Shown: positions 29,228-38,945 of the stretch, piece by piece
How positions within the stretch are numbered: the stretch's first letter is position 1
Layout: every line of letters starts with the position of its first letter
Origin: Streptomyces inusitatus
GTDB taxonomy: Bacteria > Actinomycetota > Actinomycetes > Streptomycetales > Streptomycetaceae
DNA length: 64,000 nt
NCBI RefSeq assembly: GCF_014651115.1
Contig: NZ_BMWG01000001.1
Coordinates: 186,001 to 250,000 of the forward strand
Direction: 5' to 3'
Translations under genes and position numbers: made by a program
The notes under the pieces: generated by a model
What the model saw: the letters and a program-made list of their open reading frames with translations, nothing else
The model's database searches: none
Told to the model about the DNA's origin: nothing

Positions 29228-30186
29228 CTGTCGTAGCTGTCGTAGCTGTCGTAACTGTCGAACCAGTGCGGGCCCGAGTAGCCGGGGGCCGAGAGCAGAT
29301 GGTCGTGGACGCATTCGGCGAGGGAGCCGTCGAAGCGTTCCCATGCGTCGCCGAAGTCGCCGCTGTGGGTGAGGATGGGCCAGCGGTCGGGGTCGGGGTG
29401 GTCGAGGCGCCAGTAGAAGGTGAAGCGCTGTTCGGTGTGGGCCCATTGGAGGAGGCCGCCGGGGGCGGGGTGGAGCCCGTGAGGGGCCCACAGTTCGTCG
29501 CCGCTCCGTTCGGCGAAGTGCAGGGAGGAGTTGTGCCAGTCGACGAGGTCGAAGGCGATGTCGGCCGCGCCCGGCACCAGCACGGTGAGGTATCCGTCGA
29601 AGCCGCCCGGGCCGAAGCGTTCGGCGAGCTGTTTGTACTCGGTGGGGAGCGGTGTGCCCAGAAGGGCTTCGACGGCGGGCCAGTCCACCGGGTGGACGGC
29701 TTCCCGCGTCCATTCGGTGGCGTCGGCGAGCAGATCCAGCCAGGAGACGCCGGAGGGCGCGCGCGGGGGCGGGGGCGGGCGTTCGGCGAGGAGGAGCACA
29801 AGAGCCGGTCCGTCGGGTCCGCCGTCCGCACGGAGGGTGCCGCAGCCGATCCACTGGTCGCCGTTGGCCCAGGCGCGCATCTCGGTCACCCGGTCGCCGA
29901 AGGGGGTCAGCAGCGGCAGACCGGTCCGTTCGGTGACGGTCGGATCGGTGAAGCCGCCCATGGCGAGGTTGCGCGGACCGCCGTAACGGCCGGTGAGCAG
30001 CTCGACGAGGGCACGGAAGTCCAGGTCGGGGGCAGGGCCGGGGCCGAGGGTGAGGCAGCGATGACCGGCGGGGTGCCCGGGCCGGGGGCAGACGAGCGGT
30101 GTCGGCGGCTCGCCCCGGCGGCGGTCGTCGGCCGAAGGCAGCGCCTCCAGGCTCCGCAGAAACTCCTGTTCGGCTGTTCCGTCCAT
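29191..30186 (-). CDS. SMI1/KNR4 (SUKH) family protein
   Basis: A 331-residue protein with a SUKH domain in its second half (about residues 160-320): VDWPAVEALLGTPLPTEYKQL, FGPGGFDGYLTVLVPG and a conserved WP-containing stretch. Bacterial SUKH proteins are often immunity proteins against nuclease or deaminase toxins, but no toxin gene is adjacent. The ATG at 30186 is chosen over a longer upstream frame that would run into cobN. Its last residues are a Ser-Tyr-Asp repeat encoded by 9-bp tandem units. The gene ends 37 bp inside the STAND gene on the opposite strand. Confidence 0.82.
   Translation of the reverse strand: MDGTAEQEFLRSLEALPSADDRRRGEPPTPLVCPRPGHPAGHRCLTLGPGPAPDLDFRALVELLTGRYGGPRNLAMGGFTDPTVTERTGLPLLTPFGDRVTEMRAWANGDQWIGCGTLRADGGPDGPALVLLLAERPPPPPRAPSGVSWLDLLADATEWTREAVHPVDWPAVEALLGTPLPTEYKQLAERFGPGGFDGYLTVLVPGAADIAFDLVDWHNSSLHFAERSGDELWAPHGLHPAPGGLLQWAHTEQRFTFYWRLDHPDPDRWPILTHSGDFGDAWERFDGSLAECVHDHLLSAPGYSGPHWFDSYDSYDSYDSYDSDDSPGGPD
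29219..29260 (-). repeat. 9-bp tandem repeat at the STAND/SUKH overlap
   Basis: About 4.7 copies of CTGTCGTAG (plus-strand reading) encode Ser-Tyr-Asp repeats at the SUKH C-terminus. The first unit also supplies the TAG stop (29225-29227) of the STAND gene. Confidence 0.8.
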
Positions 30187-30208
30187 GACCGATGAGTCAA
30201 ACACAAAC

Positions 30209-30236
30209 GCCCCGGGGACCGAACGGCCCCCGGGGC
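30209..30236 (-). terminator. terminator of cobN
   Basis: GCCCCGGGG pairs with CCCCGGGGC around a ten-base loop. Read leftwards it is followed by GTTTGTGTTTG, so it suits the end of cobN at 30254. Confidence 0.75.
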
Positions 30237-30253
30237 ATGCGTGGTTGAGCAGG

Positions 30254-33200
30254 TCAGTCGTCGGACTCCAGGTCGCCCTCGGACTCCAGATAGACCTGGC
30301 GCAGGGCTTCGAGCACGGCCGGGTCGGGCTTGGCCCACATGCCGCGCGACTCGGCCTCCAGGAGGCGTTCGGCGATGCCGTGCAGGGCCCAGGGGTTGGC
30401 CTGCTGGAGGAAGGCGCGGTTCTCCGGGTCCAGGACATAGGCCTGGGTGAGCTTGTCGTACATCCAGTCGGCGACCACACCGGTGGTGGCGTCGTAGCCG
30501 AAGAGGTAGTCGACGGTGGCCGCGAGCTCGAAGGCCCCCTTGTAACCGTGGCGGCGCATCGCCTCGATCCACTTGGGGTTCACCACCCGGGCGCGGAAGA
30601 CCCGGGAGGTCTCCTCGACCAGGGTGCGGGTGCGGACGGTCTCGGGGCGGGTGGAGTCCCCGATGTACGCCTCGGGGGCGGTGCCGCGCAGCGCGCGGAC
30701 GGTCGCGACCATGCCGCCGTGGTACTGGAAGTAGTCGTCCGAGTCGGCGATGTCGTGCTCACGGGTGTCCGTGTTCTTGGCGGCCACCGCGATGCGCTTG
30801 TACGCCGTCTCCATCTCGGCGCGCGCCGGGCGGCCGTCCAGCTCACGGCCGTAGGCGTAGCCGCCCCAGACCGTGTAGACCTCCGCGAGGTCGGCGTCGG
30901 TGCGCCAGTCGCGGGAGTCGATCAGCTGGAGGAGTCCCGCGCCGTAGGTGCCGGGGCGGGAGCCGAAGATCCGGGTGGTGGCGCGGCGTTCGTCGCCGTG
31001 CTCGGCGAGGTCGGCCTGGGTGTGGGCGCGTACGAAGTTGTCCTCGGCGGGCTCCTCCAGCGAGGCGGCGAGCCGTACCGCGTCGTCCAGCAGACCGATG
31101 GTGTGCGGGAAGGCGTCGCGGAAGAAGCCGGAGATACGGAGCGTCACATCGACGCGGGGGCGGCCGAGTTCGGCGAGCGGGATCGCCTCCAGGCCGGTGA
31201 CGCGGCGGGAGGCGTCGTCCCAGACGGGTCGTACGCCCAGCAGCGCGAGGGCCTCGGCGACGTCGTCGCCGGCGGTGCGCATCGCGCTCGTACCCCACAG
31301 GGACAGGCCCACGGAGGTGGGCCAGTCGCCGTTGTCGGTGCGGTAGCGCTCCAGGAGGGAGTCGGCGAGCGCCTGGCCGGTCTCCCAGGCGAGCCGGGAG
31401 GGGACGGCCTTGGGGTCGACCGAGTAGAAGTTGCGGCCGGTGGGGAGGACGTTGACCAGTCCGCGCAGGGGCGAGCCGGAGGGTCCGGCCGGGACGAAGC
31501 CGCCGTTGAGGGCATGTACGGCGTGGTCGAGTTCGGCGGTCGTCGCGGCGAGCCTCGGGACCACTTCGCGGGCCGCGAAGCCGAGGATGGCGCGTACCTC
31601 CTCGCTCTCCCCGGCGGGCAGGGCCGCCGGGTCCCAGTCCGCGTCGTCCATCGCCTGGACCAGGGCGCGGGCGCGCTCCTCGGCCTCGTCGGCGGTGGTG
31701 CGGGTGGCGGCGGACTCGTCGAGTCCGAGGGCCTCGCGGAGGCCGGGGAGGGCGGTGGTGCCGCCCCAGATCTGGCGGGCGCGCAGGATGGCGAGGACGA
31801 GATTGACCCGGTCGGCTCCGGCCGGCGGGCTGCCGAGCACATGGAGGCCGTCGCGGATCTGCATGTCCTTGATCTCGCAGAGCCAGCCGTCGACGTGGAG
31901 GAGGAAGTCGTCGAAGCCGTCGTCCTCGGGCCGGTCCTTGAGGCCCAGGTCGTGGTCGAGCTTCGCGGCCTGGATCAGGGTCCAGATCTGGGCGCGGATC
32001 GCGGGCAGCTTCGCCGGGTCCATGGAGGAGATCTGCGCGTACTCGTCCAGCAGCTGTTCGAGCCGGGCGATGTCGCCGTAGGAGTCGGCGCGCGCCATCG
32101 GCGGCACCAGGTGGTCGATGAGGGTGGCGTGCGTGCGGCGCTTGGCCTGGGTGCCCTCGCCCGGGTCGTTGACCAGGAAGGGGTAGATCAGCGGGAGGTC
32201 GCCGAGGGCGGCGTCGGGGCCGCAGGCGGCGGAGAGGCCCGCGTTCTTGCCGGGCAGCCACTCCAGGTTGCCGTGCTTGCCGAGGTGGACCATCGCGTCC
32301 GCGCCGAAGCCGCCGTCGGCCTGGCTCGCGGCTATCCAGCGGTAGGCGGCGAGGTAGTGGTGCGAGGGCGGGAGGTCGGGATCGTGGTAGATCGCGATCG
32401 GGTTCTCGCCGAAGCCGCGCGGCGGCTGGATGAGGATGAGGAGATTGCCCCGGCGCAGGGCGGCGAGGACGATGTCGCCCTCGGGGTTGGCGCTGCGGTC
32501 GACGAACATCTCGCCGGGCGGCGGGCCCCAGTGCTCCTCGACCTGCTCGCGGAGCGCGGCGGGGAGGGTGGCGTACCAGCGCCGGTAGTCGGCGGCGGGG
32601 ATGCGGACCGGGTTGCGGGCGAGCTGCTCCTCGGTCAGCCAGTCCTGGTCGTGGCCGCCCGCCTCGATCAGGGCCCGGATCAGCTCGTCGCCGTCGCCCG
32701 AGATCAGGCCGGGGATCTCTTCCGCCGGGCCGAAGTCGTACCCCTCGGCGCGCAGCCTGCGCAGCAGCGCGACGGCGCTGGCGGGGGTGTCGAGACCCAC
32801 CGCGTTGCCGATGCGGGAGTGCTTGGTGGGGTACGCGGAGAGGACCAGCGCCAGCCTCTTGCCGGCCGCCGGGATGTGGCGCAGCCGCGCGTGGCGGACG
32901 GCGATCCCGGCGACGCGGGCGGCGCGCTCGGGGTCGGCGACATAGGCGGGCAGTCCGTCCTCGTCGATCTCCTTGAAGGAGAACGGGACGGTGATCAGCC
33001 GGCCGTCGAACTCGGGGACGGCGATCTGGCTGGCCGCGTCCAGCGGGGAGACGCCCTCGTCGTTCTCCTCCCAGGCGGAGCGCGAGCCGGTGAGGCAGAG
33101 CGCCTGGAGGATGGGGACGTCCAGGCCGGTGAGCGCGCCCGCGTCCCAGGACTCGTCGTCGCCGCCCGCGGAGGCCTCGGCGGGCTTGGTGCCGCCCGCC

Positions 33201-33892
33201 GCGAGCACGGTGGTCACGATCGCGTCGGCGGGGCGCAGGGCCTCGATCAGCTCGGCCTCGGGGGCGCGCAGGGAGGCGACGTACAGGGGCAGGGCGCGGG
33301 CGCCCGCGTCCTCGATCGCCGAGCAGAGGGCGTCGACGAAGCCGGTGTTGCCGCTCATGTGGTGGGCGCGGTAGTAGAGGACCGCGATCGTCGGGGCGGC
33401 GTCGTCGGTGTCCGCCCTGGCGGTGCGCTCCAGGGGGCCCCAGGTGGGGGCGGGGGCCGGGGGCTCGAAGCCGTGGCCGGTGAGGAGCACGGTGTCGGAG
33501 AGGAAGCGCGCGAGCTGTTCGAGGTTGGCCGGGCCGCCGTGGGCGAGATAGGCGTGCGCCTCGGCCGCGAGGCCGACGGGGACCGTAGAGGCCTCCATCA
33601 GCTGGGCGTCGGGGGCCTGTTCGCCGGTGAGGACGACCACCGGGAGCCCGCTGGCGAGGAGCTGGTCCAGCCCCTCCTGCCAGGCGCGCACTCCGCCCAG
33701 CAGACGTACGACGACCAGGCCCGCGCCGTCGAGCAGCGCGGGGAGGTCCTCCAGCGGAAGCCGGGAGGGGTTGGCGAAACGGTACGCCACCGGGCCGGCG
33801 GCGGCCCGGGCACTGAGCAGATCGGTGTCGGAGGTCGACAGGAGCAGAATCTCGTGGGCGTACGGGGGGAGGTCCCCGGCGGACTGATGCAT
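30254..33892 (-). CDS. cobN: cobaltochelatase subunit CobN
   Basis: A 1212-residue CobN/magnesium-chelatase H-type protein, the large subunit that inserts cobalt into hydrogenobyrinic acid a,c-diamide. The N-terminus ILLLSTSDTDLLSARAA and blocks such as AMVHLGKHGNLEWLPGK (about residue 530) and YQYHGGMVATVRAL (near 1060) fit the family, as does the length. A longer frame extends upstream, but the ATG at 33892 gives the canonical start and leaves the riboswitch leader free. Expression should fall when cobalamin is plentiful. The partner ATPase subunits are not in this window. Confidence 0.95.
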   Translation of the reverse strand: MHQSAGDLPPYAHEILLLSTSDTDLLSARAAAGPVAYRFANPSRLPLEDLPALLDGAGLVVVRLLGGVRAWQEGLDQLLASGLPVVVLTGEQAPDAQLMEASTVPVGLAAEAHAYLAHGGPANLEQLARFLSDTVLLTGHGFEPPAPAPTWGPLERTARADTDDAAPTIAVLYYRAHHMSGNTGFVDALCSAIEDAGARALPLYVASLRAPEAELIEALRPADAIVTTVLAAGGTKPAEASAGGDDESWDAGALTGLDVPILQALCLTGSRSAWEENDEGVSPLDAASQIAVPEFDGRLITVPFSFKEIDEDGLPAYVADPERAARVAGIAVRHARLRHIPAAGKRLALVLSAYPTKHSRIGNAVGLDTPASAVALLRRLRAEGYDFGPAEEIPGLISGDGDELIRALIEAGGHDQDWLTEEQLARNPVRIPAADYRRWYATLPAALREQVEEHWGPPPGEMFVDRSANPEGDIVLAALRRGNLLILIQPPRGFGENPIAIYHDPDLPPSHHYLAAYRWIAASQADGGFGADAMVHLGKHGNLEWLPGKNAGLSAACGPDAALGDLPLIYPFLVNDPGEGTQAKRRTHATLIDHLVPPMARADSYGDIARLEQLLDEYAQISSMDPAKLPAIRAQIWTLIQAAKLDHDLGLKDRPEDDGFDDFLLHVDGWLCEIKDMQIRDGLHVLGSPPAGADRVNLVLAILRARQIWGGTTALPGLREALGLDESAATRTTADEAEERARALVQAMDDADWDPAALPAGESEEVRAILGFAAREVVPRLAATTAELDHAVHALNGGFVPAGPSGSPLRGLVNVLPTGRNFYSVDPKAVPSRLAWETGQALADSLLERYRTDNGDWPTSVGLSLWGTSAMRTAGDDVAEALALLGVRPVWDDASRRVTGLEAIPLAELGRPRVDVTLRISGFFRDAFPHTIGLLDDAVRLAASLEEPAEDNFVRAHTQADLAEHGDERRATTRIFGSRPGTYGAGLLQLIDSRDWRTDADLAEVYTVWGGYAYGRELDGRPARAEMETAYKRIAVAAKNTDTREHDIADSDDYFQYHGGMVATVRALRGTAPEAYIGDSTRPETVRTRTLVEETSRVFRARVVNPKWIEAMRRHGYKGAFELAATVDYLFGYDATTGVVADWMYDKLTQAYVLDPENRAFLQQANPWALHGIAERLLEAESRGMWAKPDPAVLEALRQVYLESEGDLESDD

Positions 33893-33929
33893 GCGGCGTC
33901 TGGCCTTCCTCGGGGTTTCCGCGCCCCGG

Positions 33930-34062
33930 GCGGTGTCGGACGGCGGGAGTTCCTGACTCGCCCGACCTGGCCGGCCGGGCTCACAGTGGCGGGACCGCGC
34001 CGGAATCTCACCGGGCTTCCTCCCCTGTCGCCGTCGCCGGCGATGACGGACCGGATGATCCG
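33930..34062 (-). promoter_or_regulatory. cobalamin riboswitch in the cobN leader
   Basis: Read leftwards, the leader contains GAAGCCCGGTGAGATTCCGG, then the invariant GCGGTCCCGCCACTGTGA and the B12-box GAGTCAGGAACTC. The closing stem GACGGCG (34029-34035) pairs with CGCCGTC (33939-33945). These are the consensus elements of the adenosylcobalamin aptamer. It sits about 47 bp upstream of the cobN start, so ligand binding could mask initiation or terminate transcription. Confidence 0.92.
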
Positions 34063-34069
34063 CTCCCCC

Positions 34070-34075
34070 GTATCG
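34070..34075 (-). promoter_or_regulatory. -10 box for cobN
   Basis: TACGAT on the minus strand lies just upstream of the riboswitch, placing a transcription start near 34063. Confidence 0.45.
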
Positions 34076-34102
34076 TAAGGGGCGCGCATTCCGTATGGGA
34101 CC

Positions 34103-34108
34103 TACGAT
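34103..34108 (+). promoter_or_regulatory. -10 box for cobG
   Basis: TACGAT on the plus strand lies five bases before a GTG (34113) and seventeen before the preferred ATG (34125) of cobG. Together with the cobN box it makes a compact divergent promoter. Confidence 0.45.
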
Positions 34109-34124
34109 TTGAGTGATTATCGGT

Positions 34125-35609
34125 ATGCTCGCGGCCATGCCCACCGCCCCCACCGGCCCACCGGCCGGGACCGTGCCCCCCGCGGACCGTTCCGCTTCCG
34201 GCCCCGGGGCCGGACCCGGGGCCAGCCCCGGGGAGCGTCCGGCCGACGGGGGCGATGCCTGTCCCGGCGCGCTGCGGCTCCACACGGCGGACGACGGCGC
34301 GCTCGCGCGGGTCCGCGTCCCCGGCGGAGTGCTGACGAGCCGGCAGGCGAAGGCGCTGGCCGGGGCCGCCGAGCGGCTCGGCGACGGAGTGCTGCATCTC
34401 ACGTCGCGCGGGAACGTACAGCTGCGCGGCCTCGGCGCCGGCTGCGGCCAGGAGCTGGCCACGCTGCTCGACACGGCCGGACTGCTGCCCTCGCGCGGCC
34501 ACGAACGCGTCCGCAATGTCGTCGCCTCCCCGCTCTCCGGCCTCGACGGCCGGGGCGCGGGGGACGTCGGCCCCTGGCTGCGGGCCCTGGACGGGCTGCT
34601 GTGCGCGAGCGAGGCGGCGCGCGGCCTCTCGGGCCGGTTCCTCTTCGCCCTGGACGACGGGCGCGGCGACGTCGCCGCGCTCGGCGCGGACGTGACGCTG
34701 ACGGCGGTCCCCGGGGGCGGGGCGCTGCTGCGCCTGGGCACGGAAGCCGGTACGGAGGCAGGTACGGAAGCCGGTACGGGGGTCCTCGCCGTGCCGGGCG
34801 GGGCGGCGGCGCTCGCCGCGCTGACGGCGGCGGAGGTCTTCCTCGACGCGGCTGCCGCCGTGCCGGACGGGCGGGGACGGACCTGGCGGGTGGGCGATCT
34901 TCCCGGGGCGGCCGCCGGATCGCTCCTTCCCGAGCTGGTGTCACGGCTGGCGCGACGGGGCGTCGGGACTTCGCCGGGCACGGCGGACTCTGCGGACCTT
35001 TCGGGCACTTCGGGCGGTCCGCCGACCGGTGTCGTCGCCGGGCCCCGGCCGGGCGCGCCCGCCGCGCTCTCGGTCCTCGCCCCGCTGGGGCGTCTGACCG
35101 CCGCCCAGTGGCGGCTCCTGGCCGAGTGCGCCCGCACGGAGGGCCGCGACGAGCTGCGGCTGACCCCCTGGCGCGGCGTCGTCGTCCCCGGCGTCCCCGC
35201 CGCGCGGGCCGCCGGACGGCTCGCCGCCCTCGCCGCGACCGGCCTGGTCACCGGGGACGCCTCCCCCTGGCACGGCGTCGGCGCGTGCATCGGCCGCCCG
35301 GGCTGCGCCAAGTCCCTCGCGGACGTCCGGGCGGACGCGGCGGACGCGCTCGGCCACGGCGGCACGGGCGACAGCGGTACGGGCGGCTCGCCCGCGCCGC
35401 TGCCCGTTTACTGGTCCGGCTGCGAGCGGCGCTGCGGGCGCCCGCCCGGGGACCGGGTCGACGTGGTCGCCGCGCCGGAGGGATACCGGGTGTCCGTGGT
35501 CCGCGCCGGGCGGCCGGGCACGGCCGTGCCCCCGCCGCCGGGAAGTGTCCCCGGTCTCGCCGCCGCCGTGGCGTCGGCCCGCTCGCGCACCGCGCCGAAG
35601 GCCCCGTGA
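34125..35609 (+). CDS. cobG: precorrin-3B synthase CobG
   Basis: A 494-residue member of the nitrite/sulfite reductase-like CobG family, which contracts the ring of precorrin-3A. Iron-sulfur/siroheme ligands are seen in [11 protein letters not shown] (C-x5-C, about residue 388) and [10 protein letters not shown] (C-x3-C, about 430). The N-terminal 40 residues are low-complexity Pro/Gly/Ala. A 12-bp tandem repeat inserts a Gly-Thr-Glu-Ala run near residue 210. A GTG at 34113 could be a leaderless alternative start. It is divergent from cobN and heads the cobG-cobH-cobIJ unit. Confidence 0.9.
   Translation: MLAAMPTAPTGPPAGTVPPADRSASGPGAGPGASPGERPADGGDACPGALRLHTADDGALARVRVPGGVLTSRQAKALAGAAERLGDGVLHLTSRGNVQLRGLGAGCGQELATLLDTAGLLPSRGHERVRNVVASPLSGLDGRGAGDVGPWLRALDGLLCASEAARGLSGRFLFALDDGRGDVAALGADVTLTAVPGGGALLRLGTEAGTEAGTEAGTGVLAVPGGAAALAALTAAEVFLDAAAAVPDGRGRTWRVGDLPGAAAGSLLPELVSRLARRGVGTSPGTADSADLSGTSGGPPTGVVAGPRPGAPAALSVLAPLGRLTAAQWRLLAECARTEGRDELRLTPWRGVVVPGVPAARAAGRLAALAATGLVTGDASPWHGVGACIGRPGCAKSLADVRADAADALGHGGTGDSGTGGSPAPLPVYWSGCERRCGRPPGDRVDVVAAPEGYRVSVVRAGRPGTAVPPPPGSVPGLAAAVASARSRTAPKAP
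34737..34780 (+). repeat. 12-bp tandem repeat inside cobG
   Basis: About 3.6 copies of GGTACGGAAGCC-type units encode Gly-Thr-Glu-Ala repeats in a surface loop of CobG. Confidence 0.7.
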
Positions 35610-35689
35610 CCGGACCGCCCTCCCACCCGGCCGGCCTCGCGGGCTACGGTCGGGGCGGGCGGACAGCGGGGGCACGGCCGGTCAGCGCC

Positions 35690-35750
35690 GTACGCGTACA
35701 CCCGTACACGTACACCCGTACACGTACACCCGTACTCGTACGCGTACACG
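35690..35750. repeat. GTACAC tandem repeats between cobG and cobH
   Basis: The 266-bp cobG-cobH gap holds a run of CGTACACC/CGTACACG units with a 14-bp period. Two hairpins follow: GCCACC-ATTGC-GGTGGC and GGCCGGGT-CCGCG-ACCCGGCC (near 35816-35838). No gene or aptamer consensus is seen. Confidence 0.6.
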
Positions 35751-35875
35751 CGATCCGGCACCCCTCCGCGCCCCCGTCCGCACCGCACCGCCACCATTGC
35801 GGTGGCACCTCCACACCGGCCGGGTCCGCGACCCGGCCGTCCGACGTCCCCATGAATGAGAGCGGCGAGAGCACA

Positions 35876-36502
35876 GTGTTCGACTACGAGAAGGACGGCG
35901 CGGCCATCTACCGCCAGTCCTTTGCCACCATCCGGGCGGAAGCGGACCTCACGGGTCTGCCCGCCGACGTCAGCCAGGTCGCGGTCCGGATGATCCACGC
36001 CTGCGGGATGGTCGATCTCGTGCGCGACCTCTCCTACAGCCCCGAGGTCGTCTCCCGGGCCCGGGCCGCGCTGCGCGCGGGCGCGCCGATCCTCTGCGAT
36101 GTGGCCATGGTCGCGAGCGGGGTGACCCGCAAGCGGCTCCCGGCCGACAACGAGGTCGTGTGCACGCTCTCCGACCCGTCCGTGCCCGCCCTCGCGGCCG
36201 AACTCGGCACCACGCGCAGCGCCGCCGCGCTGGAGCTGTGGCGCGACCGCCTCGACGGCGCGGTCGTGGCCGTCGGCAACGCCCCCACCGCCCTCTTCCG
36301 GCTCCTGGAGATGATCGCGGACGGCGCACCTCGCCCGGCCGCCGTCATCGGCGTCCCCGTAGGCTTCATCGGCGCCGCGGAGTCCAAGGACGCCCTCGCC
36401 GAGCACCCGCTCGGCCTCGACCACCTGGTCGTCCGGGGGCGGCGCGGCGGCAGCGCCATGGCGGCGGCCGCTCTCAACGCGATCGCGAGCGAGGAAGAAT
36501 GA
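35876..36502 (+). CDS. cobH: precorrin-8X methylmutase CobH
   Basis: A 208-residue CobH/CbiC isomerase that moves the C11 methyl group of precorrin-8X to give hydrogenobyrinate. Conserved blocks are [18 protein letters not shown], the catalytic-histidine segment [11 protein letters not shown] (about residue 42) and [13 protein letters not shown] near the C-terminus. The GTG at 35876 gives the family's usual start (VFDYEKDG) with a GAGAG ribosome site. An ATG 24 bases upstream is an alternative. Its stop overlaps cobIJ by four bases (ATGA). Confidence 0.93.
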   Translation: MFDYEKDGAAIYRQSFATIRAEADLTGLPADVSQVAVRMIHACGMVDLVRDLSYSPEVVSRARAALRAGAPILCDVAMVASGVTRKRLPADNEVVCTLSDPSVPALAAELGTTRSAAALELWRDRLDGAVVAVGNAPTALFRLLEMIADGAPRPAAVIGVPVGFIGAAESKDALAEHPLGLDHLVVRGRRGGSAMAAAALNAIASEEE

Positions 36503-37998
36503 GCGGCACCACCACCGGCCGGCTGTACGGAGTCGGACTCGGCCCCGGCGACCCGTCGCTGATGACCGTACGCGCCGTGGAGATCATCGCCGAGGCGGAT
36601 GTGATCGCGTACCACAGCGCCCGGCACGGGCGGTCCATCGCCCGCTCCATCGCGGCGAAGCACATCCGCGCGGACCACATCGAAGAGGCGCTGGTCTACC
36701 CGGTCACCACCGAGACCACCGAGCACCCGGGCGGCTACCGGGGCGCGATGGAGGAGTTCTACGCCGAGGCCGCCGCCCGGCTCGCCGTCCACCTCGACGC
36801 CGGGCGCACGGTGGCGGTGCTGGCGGAGGGCGACCCGCTCTTCTACGGCTCGTACATGCACATGCACAAGCGGCTCGCGGACCGCTACGACACCGAGGTC
36901 GTCCCCGGCGTCACCTCCGTGAGCGCGGCGGCCGCCCGCCTCGGCGCACCGCTCGCCGAGGGCGAGGAGGTGCTGACGATCCTGCCCGGCACCCTGCCCG
37001 AGGAGGAGCTGACCGCCCGGCTGGCCGCCACCGACGTCGCGGTGGTGATGAAGCTGGGGCGTACGTTCCCCAAGGTGCGCCGCGCCCTGGAGCGCGCCGG
37101 GCGGCTGGACGAGGCCCGCTATGTCGAGCGCGCCACCATGGCCGGCGAGCGCACCGCCGAACTCGCCGGGGTGGATCCGGACTCGGTCCCGTACTTCGCG
37201 GTGGCCGTGCTGCCGAGCCGCGTCGACGCCGCCCCCGCCGTGCGGGAGCGCGGCGAGGTCGTGGTCGTCGGCACCGGTCCCGCCGGGCCGCTGTGGCTGA
37301 CGCCGGAGAGCCGGGGCGCGCTGGCCTCCGCCGACGACCTCGTCGGCTATACGACCTATCTCGACCGGGTGCCCGAGCGGAGCGGCCAGCGGCGGCACGG
37401 CTCGGACAACAAGGTCGAGTCTGAGCGCGCCGAGTTCGCCCTCGACCTGGCCCGGCGCGGCCGCCGCGTCGCGGTGGTCTCCGGGGGCGACCCCGGGGTG
37501 TTCGCGATGGCCACCGCCGTCCTGGAGGCCGCCGCACAGCCGGAGTACGCGGACGTCCCCGTACGGGTCCTCCCCGGCGTGACGGCCGCGAACGCCGCCG
37601 CCGCCGCGGCGGGCGCGCCGCTCGGCCACGACTACGCCACCATCTCCCTCTCCGACCGGCTCAAGCCCTGGGAGGTCATCGCCGAGCGCCTGCGCGCCGC
37701 CGCCTCGGCCGATCTGGTCCTCGCCCTCTACAACCCGGGCTCCCGCAGCCGCACCTGGCAGGTGGCCAAGGCCCGCGATCTGCTCCTCGAATACCGCTCC
37801 CCGGAGACCCCCGTCGTCGTCGGCCGCGACATCGGCGGCCCGGAGCAGAGCGTCCGCACCGTCCCCCTCGGCGAGCTGAACCCCGACGAGGTCGACATGC
37901 GCACCATCCTCCTCATCGGCTCCTCCCAAACCCGCACCACCCCCCGCCCCCCCGGCCCCCACATAACCTGGACCCCCCGCCGCTACCCGGAGAACTGA
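36499..37998 (+). CDS. cobIJ: CobIJ fusion: precorrin-2 C20- and precorrin-3B C17-methyltransferase
   Basis: A 499-residue fusion of two SAM-dependent tetrapyrrole methylases. CobI is residues 1-245 ([16 protein letters not shown] at the start, [15 protein letters not shown] in the middle). CobJ is about 250-485 ([17 protein letters not shown], then [13 protein letters not shown]). The fusion is usual in actinomycetes and delivers both methylations from one protein. It is translationally coupled to cobH. A strong terminator follows the stop. Confidence 0.93.
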   Translation: MSGTTTGRLYGVGLGPGDPSLMTVRAVEIIAEADVIAYHSARHGRSIARSIAAKHIRADHIEEALVYPVTTETTEHPGGYRGAMEEFYAEAAARLAVHLDAGRTVAVLAEGDPLFYGSYMHMHKRLADRYDTEVVPGVTSVSAAAARLGAPLAEGEEVLTILPGTLPEEELTARLAATDVAVVMKLGRTFPKVRRALERAGRLDEARYVERATMAGERTAELAGVDPDSVPYFAVAVLPSRVDAAPAVRERGEVVVVGTGPAGPLWLTPESRGALASADDLVGYTTYLDRVPERSGQRRHGSDNKVESERAEFALDLARRGRRVAVVSGGDPGVFAMATAVLEAAAQPEYADVPVRVLPGVTAANAAAAAAGAPLGHDYATISLSDRLKPWEVIAERLRAAASADLVLALYNPGSRSRTWQVAKARDLLLEYRSPETPVVVGRDIGGPEQSVRTVPLGELNPDEVDMRTILLIGSSQTRTTPRPPGPHITWTPRRYPEN

Positions 37999-38010
37999 CC
38001 CGAAGCCACT

Positions 38011-38034
38011 CCCGCCCGGGCGGGCAAGTTTTTT
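38011..38034 (+). terminator. rho-independent terminator after cobIJ
   Basis: The palindromic stem CCCGCCCGGGCGGG is followed by CAAGTTTTTTC, a classical hairpin plus T run. Confidence 0.85.
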
Positions 38035-38035
38035 C

Positions 38036-38058
38036 AGCCCGTCCGGCGATTGAGGACG
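38036..38058. repeat. interspersed Streptomyces repeat GCCCGTCCGGCGATTGAGGA
   Basis: This intergenic motif is, from memory, among the most repeated short sequences of Streptomyces genomes, often beside terminators. A partial second copy (AGCCCGTCCGG) follows at about 38102. Confidence 0.55.
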
Positions 38059-38163
38059 GACCCGAGGCTCGGGAACCCGCACCCAACGGACACGTCAATC
38101 CAGCCCGTCCGGGGGGTCCCCCCGGGCGGAGCCCAGGGGGAGATTGGGTGCGGACCCCGAGGC

Positions 38164-38928
38164 TCAGGGCCCGCACCCGACAAGCCGAGCCACCCACTCC
38201 ACCGCCCCCTCCGGGTCCCCCACCACCCGCACCCCCTCCGGCCCCCCCGGCCTCCTCACCACCACCACCGGCACCCCCGCCTCCCGCGCCGCCACCAGCT
38301 TCGGCGCGGTCGCCGCACCCCCGCTGTCCTTCGTCACCAGCACATCCACCCGGTGCCGCGCGAGCAGCTCCCGCTCCCCCTCCAGGGTGAACGGCCCCCG
38401 GTCGAGCAGCACCTCCATCCGCGCCGGGCGCGGCCCCTGTGGCGGGTCGACGGACCGCATCAGGAACCAGACCCCGTCGCAGCCCGCGAAGGCCGCCAGC
38501 CCCATCCGTCCGGTGGTGAGGAAGGCCCGTCGCCCCAGCTCCGGCAGGATCGCGGCCGCCTCCTCCAGCGAGCCCGCCGGGTGCCAGTCGTCGCCGGCGG
38601 CGGGCCCCGCGTCGACCCACCCGGGCCGCCGGAGCGCGAGCAGGGGAACATGGGCGGTGGCGGCGGCCTCGGCCGCGTTGAAACTGATCGTGCTCGCGAA
38701 GGGATGGGTGGCGTCGATGAGCAGCCCCACCCCGTGCTCGCGCAGCCACCGGGCGAGCCCCTCGGCCCCGCCGAACCCGCCGACGCGGACCTCCCCCGGC
38801 GGCAGCCTGGGCGTGGCGACCCGTCCGGCGAGCGAGCTGGTGACCCGGAGCCCGGGGAGGCCGTGGAGCAGCTCGGCGGTCCGGCGGGCCTCGGTCGTCC
38901 CCCCGAGGATCAAGACATGCACAGGCAC
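38164..38928 (-). CDS. cobK: precorrin-6A reductase CobK
   Basis: A 254-residue CobK/CbiJ enzyme that reduces the precorrin-6A macrocycle with NADPH. The N-terminal dinucleotide-binding stretch is HVLILGGTTEARRTAELL (residues 4-21). LLIDATHPFASTISFNA (about residue 70) is the family signature, and VLVTKDSGG is the C-terminal motif. The GTG at 38928 is one of two in-frame GTG codons two codons apart. It is divergent from cbiD with only 17 bp between starts, so the promoters must overlap. Confidence 0.93.
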   Translation of the reverse strand: MPVHVLILGGTTEARRTAELLHGLPGLRVTSSLAGRVATPRLPPGEVRVGGFGGAEGLARWLREHGVGLLIDATHPFASTISFNAAEAAATAHVPLLALRRPGWVDAGPAAGDDWHPAGSLEEAAAILPELGRRAFLTTGRMGLAAFAGCDGVWFLMRSVDPPQGPRPARMEVLLDRGPFTLEGERELLARHRVDVLVTKDSGGAATAPKLVAAREAGVPVVVVRRPGGPEGVRVVGDPEGAVEWVARLVGCGP

Positions 38929-38945
38929 GGAGTACGGACCCCTTA

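Noticed and set aside
35690..35750. GTACAC repeats as CRISPR or an origin
   Set aside because: Simple tandem repeats without spacers or AT-rich unwinding DNA.
34109..35850. Long plus-strand frame in front of cobH
   Set aside because: Arg/Gly-rich shadow of cobG in another frame; cobH begins at 35876.
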